A DNA stretch of 12,589 nucleotides from Moorella sp. UBA4076 (lineage in GTDB: Bacteria > Bacillota > DSM-521 > Neomoorellales > Neomoorellaceae). The position numbers were made by a program, and so were the translations under genes. Shown here piece by piece: positions 11,644 to 12,589 of the stretch. Location of the stretch: NCBI GenBank assembly GCA_002383405.1, contig DFYS01000169.1, forward strand, positions 458 to 13,046. The letters run 5' to 3'. The notes below the pieces were generated by a model that was given only the letters and a program-made list of their open reading frames with translations, made no database searches and was not told where the DNA came from. Position 1 is the stretch's first letter. Every line of letters begins with the position of its first letter.

Positions 11644-12574
11644 AGCAAAAAGGCGGAGCCGCGGGCTCTGCTTTTTCCTATGGGGGGCGGCTCCGGAGGT
11701 ACAGTACGGCGGCCAGGCCGTCATTGAGGGTGTTATGATGCGCGGGCCGCGCCGGACGGCCATCGCCATCCGGAAGCCCGGCGGTGACCTCCTGGTAACC
11801 TCTGAAGCCAACAGCTCCATCAGCACCCGCTACCCGGTGTTAAAACTCCCCCTGCTGCGCGGGGTGGTGGCCTTATTTGAATCCTTGATCCTGGGTATCC
11901 GTTACCTGACCTTTTCTGCCAACCAGGCCATGGAAGGCGAAGAAGAGGAATTGAGCACCAGGGAGCTGGTGCTGACGGTAGCCATTGCCCTGGTATTGAC
12001 CATCGGCTTTTTCGTGCTTCTGCCGGCCGGGGCTGCTATGCTCCTGCAGAGCCGCTTATCTATCCTCTGGCAAAATGTGGTTGAAGGGCTGCTGCGCATG
12101 GGGCTTTTCCTGGTCTACGTGGTGGCCATCGGCCGAGTCAAGGACATCCAGCGCGTTTTTCAGTACCACGGTGCCGAGCATAAAGTAATCAACGCCCTGG
12201 AAGCCGGGGCGGCTTTAAGGGTGGAAGCGGTCCGGCCCTATACCACCCTGCACCCCCGCTGCGGTACCAGCTTCCTCCTGCTGGTGCTGGTACTGACGAT
12301 CGTCTTTTTTTCCTTTGTTGGTCACGGCGGCATCATCTGGCGCCTGGCTTCGCGGCTGCTGCTGCTGCCGGTGGTGGCCGGCGTGGCCTATGAACTCTTA
12401 AAATTTACCGGGCGCCATCTCCATGCCCCCCTGGTGCGGGCTATTGCCGCCCCGGGCCTGTGGCTGCAGAAGCTGACCACCCGCGAGCCCGACGATGGCA
12501 TGCTGGAGGTGGCCCTGGCCGCCCTGGAGGCAGCCCGGGAGGAGGACGCCGCTCCGCCCGCGGCAGCTAGCTGA
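11633..12574 (+). CDS. YqhQ-like DUF1385 multi-pass membrane protein
   Basis: The protein has 313 residues and is conserved in Firmicutes, often between rpmE and prmC; its function is unknown, although some annotations call it a metal-dependent enzyme. Seen: GGQAVIEGVMMRGP (26-39), hydrophobic segments at about 112-138, 150-166, 213-230 and 241-258, the family motifs QYHGAEHK (177-184) and TLHPRCGTSF (205-214) with His/Cys residues that could bind metal, and PGLWLQKLTTREPDDGM near the end. The ATG at 11633 overlaps rpmE by 11 bases and is the only in-frame canonical start before GGQAVIEG; the next ATG (11735) would cut that motif. It has no clear ribosome site, so translation may be coupled to rpmE. 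The first 24 residues (GARAKRRSRGLCFFLW) are poorly typical because they coincide with the rpmE terminator. The N-terminus is thus uncertain. Confidence 0.88.
   Translation: MGARAKRRSRGLCFFLWGAAPEVQYGGQAVIEGVMMRGPRRTAIAIRKPGGDLLVTSEANSSISTRYPVLKLPLLRGVVALFESLILGIRYLTFSANQAMEGEEEELSTRELVLTVAIALVLTIGFFVLLPAGAAMLLQSRLSILWQNVVEGLLRMGLFLVYVVAIGRVKDIQRVFQYHGAEHKVINALEAGAALRVEAVRPYTTLHPRCGTSFLLLVLVLTIVFFSFVGHGGIIWRLASRLLLLPVVAGVAYELLKFTGRHLHAPLVRAIAAPGLWLQKLTTREPDDGMLEVALAALEAAREEDAAPPAAAS
11653..11676 (+). terminator. Intrinsic terminator after rpmE, inside the DUF1385 frame
   Basis: GCGGAGCC (11653-11660), loop GCG, GGCTCTGC (11664-11671), then TTTTT (11672-11676). Eight pairs, one of them G-T. 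It begins nine bases after the rpmE stop and lies within the first codons of the next gene as called, so it would act as an attenuator for that gene. Confidence 0.75.
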
Positions 12575-12589
12575 CATCAATAGCCATTT

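Overview
The window reads as chromosomal DNA of a GC-rich, spore-forming, thermophile-like Firmicute, most like Moorella or a close relative. This is inference from gene content and order (argS end, pyrG, Spo0F-type regulator, class II aldolase, small transaldolase, rho, rpmE, YqhQ/DUF1385), strong GGAGG-type ribosome sites, frequent GTG/TTG starts and protein similarity recalled from memory. No database search was possible. All recognised protein genes lie on the + strand.

Layout. 1-196: end of argS. 319-3059: pyrG and a FemA/FemB-type aminoacyl transferase, overlapping by one base. 3060-3344: a promoter, a multi-helix RNA and an intrinsic terminator with a competing antiterminator, just upstream of a divergent alanine racemase gene (3345-4574). 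4575-5161: a Spo0F-type response regulator with a sigma-H-like promoter, a probable CTG start and a strong terminator. 5229-5906: a cysteine-rich putative zinc protein of unknown function. 6323-7189: class II fructose-bisphosphate aldolase, bracketed by a degenerate inverted repeat of about 95 bp. 7481-8128: transaldolase. 8146-9516: Rho with a glutamine-rich insertion. 9517-10352: a long stretch without a large gene that holds a 29-residue membrane peptide with type I toxin architecture, an antisense promoter and a 42-residue small gene. 10404-11327: secreted LysM-LysM-M23 peptidase with a strong terminator. 11443-12574: rpmE and the YqhQ-like membrane protein, overlapping by 11 bases. The window ends just after the latter.

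How the genes fit together. pyrG, rho, rpmE and argS are core information and nucleotide functions. The FemAB protein, alanine racemase and M23 peptidase all concern peptidoglycan. Spo0F belongs to the sporulation phosphorelay. Aldolase and transaldolase link glycolysis/gluconeogenesis with the pentose phosphate route. The most novel-looking parts are non-coding: the alr leader (possible new riboswitch or attenuator), the possible type I toxin-antitoxin locus after rho, the inverted repeat around the aldolase gene, and 7-bp-phased degenerate repeats at several gene borders.
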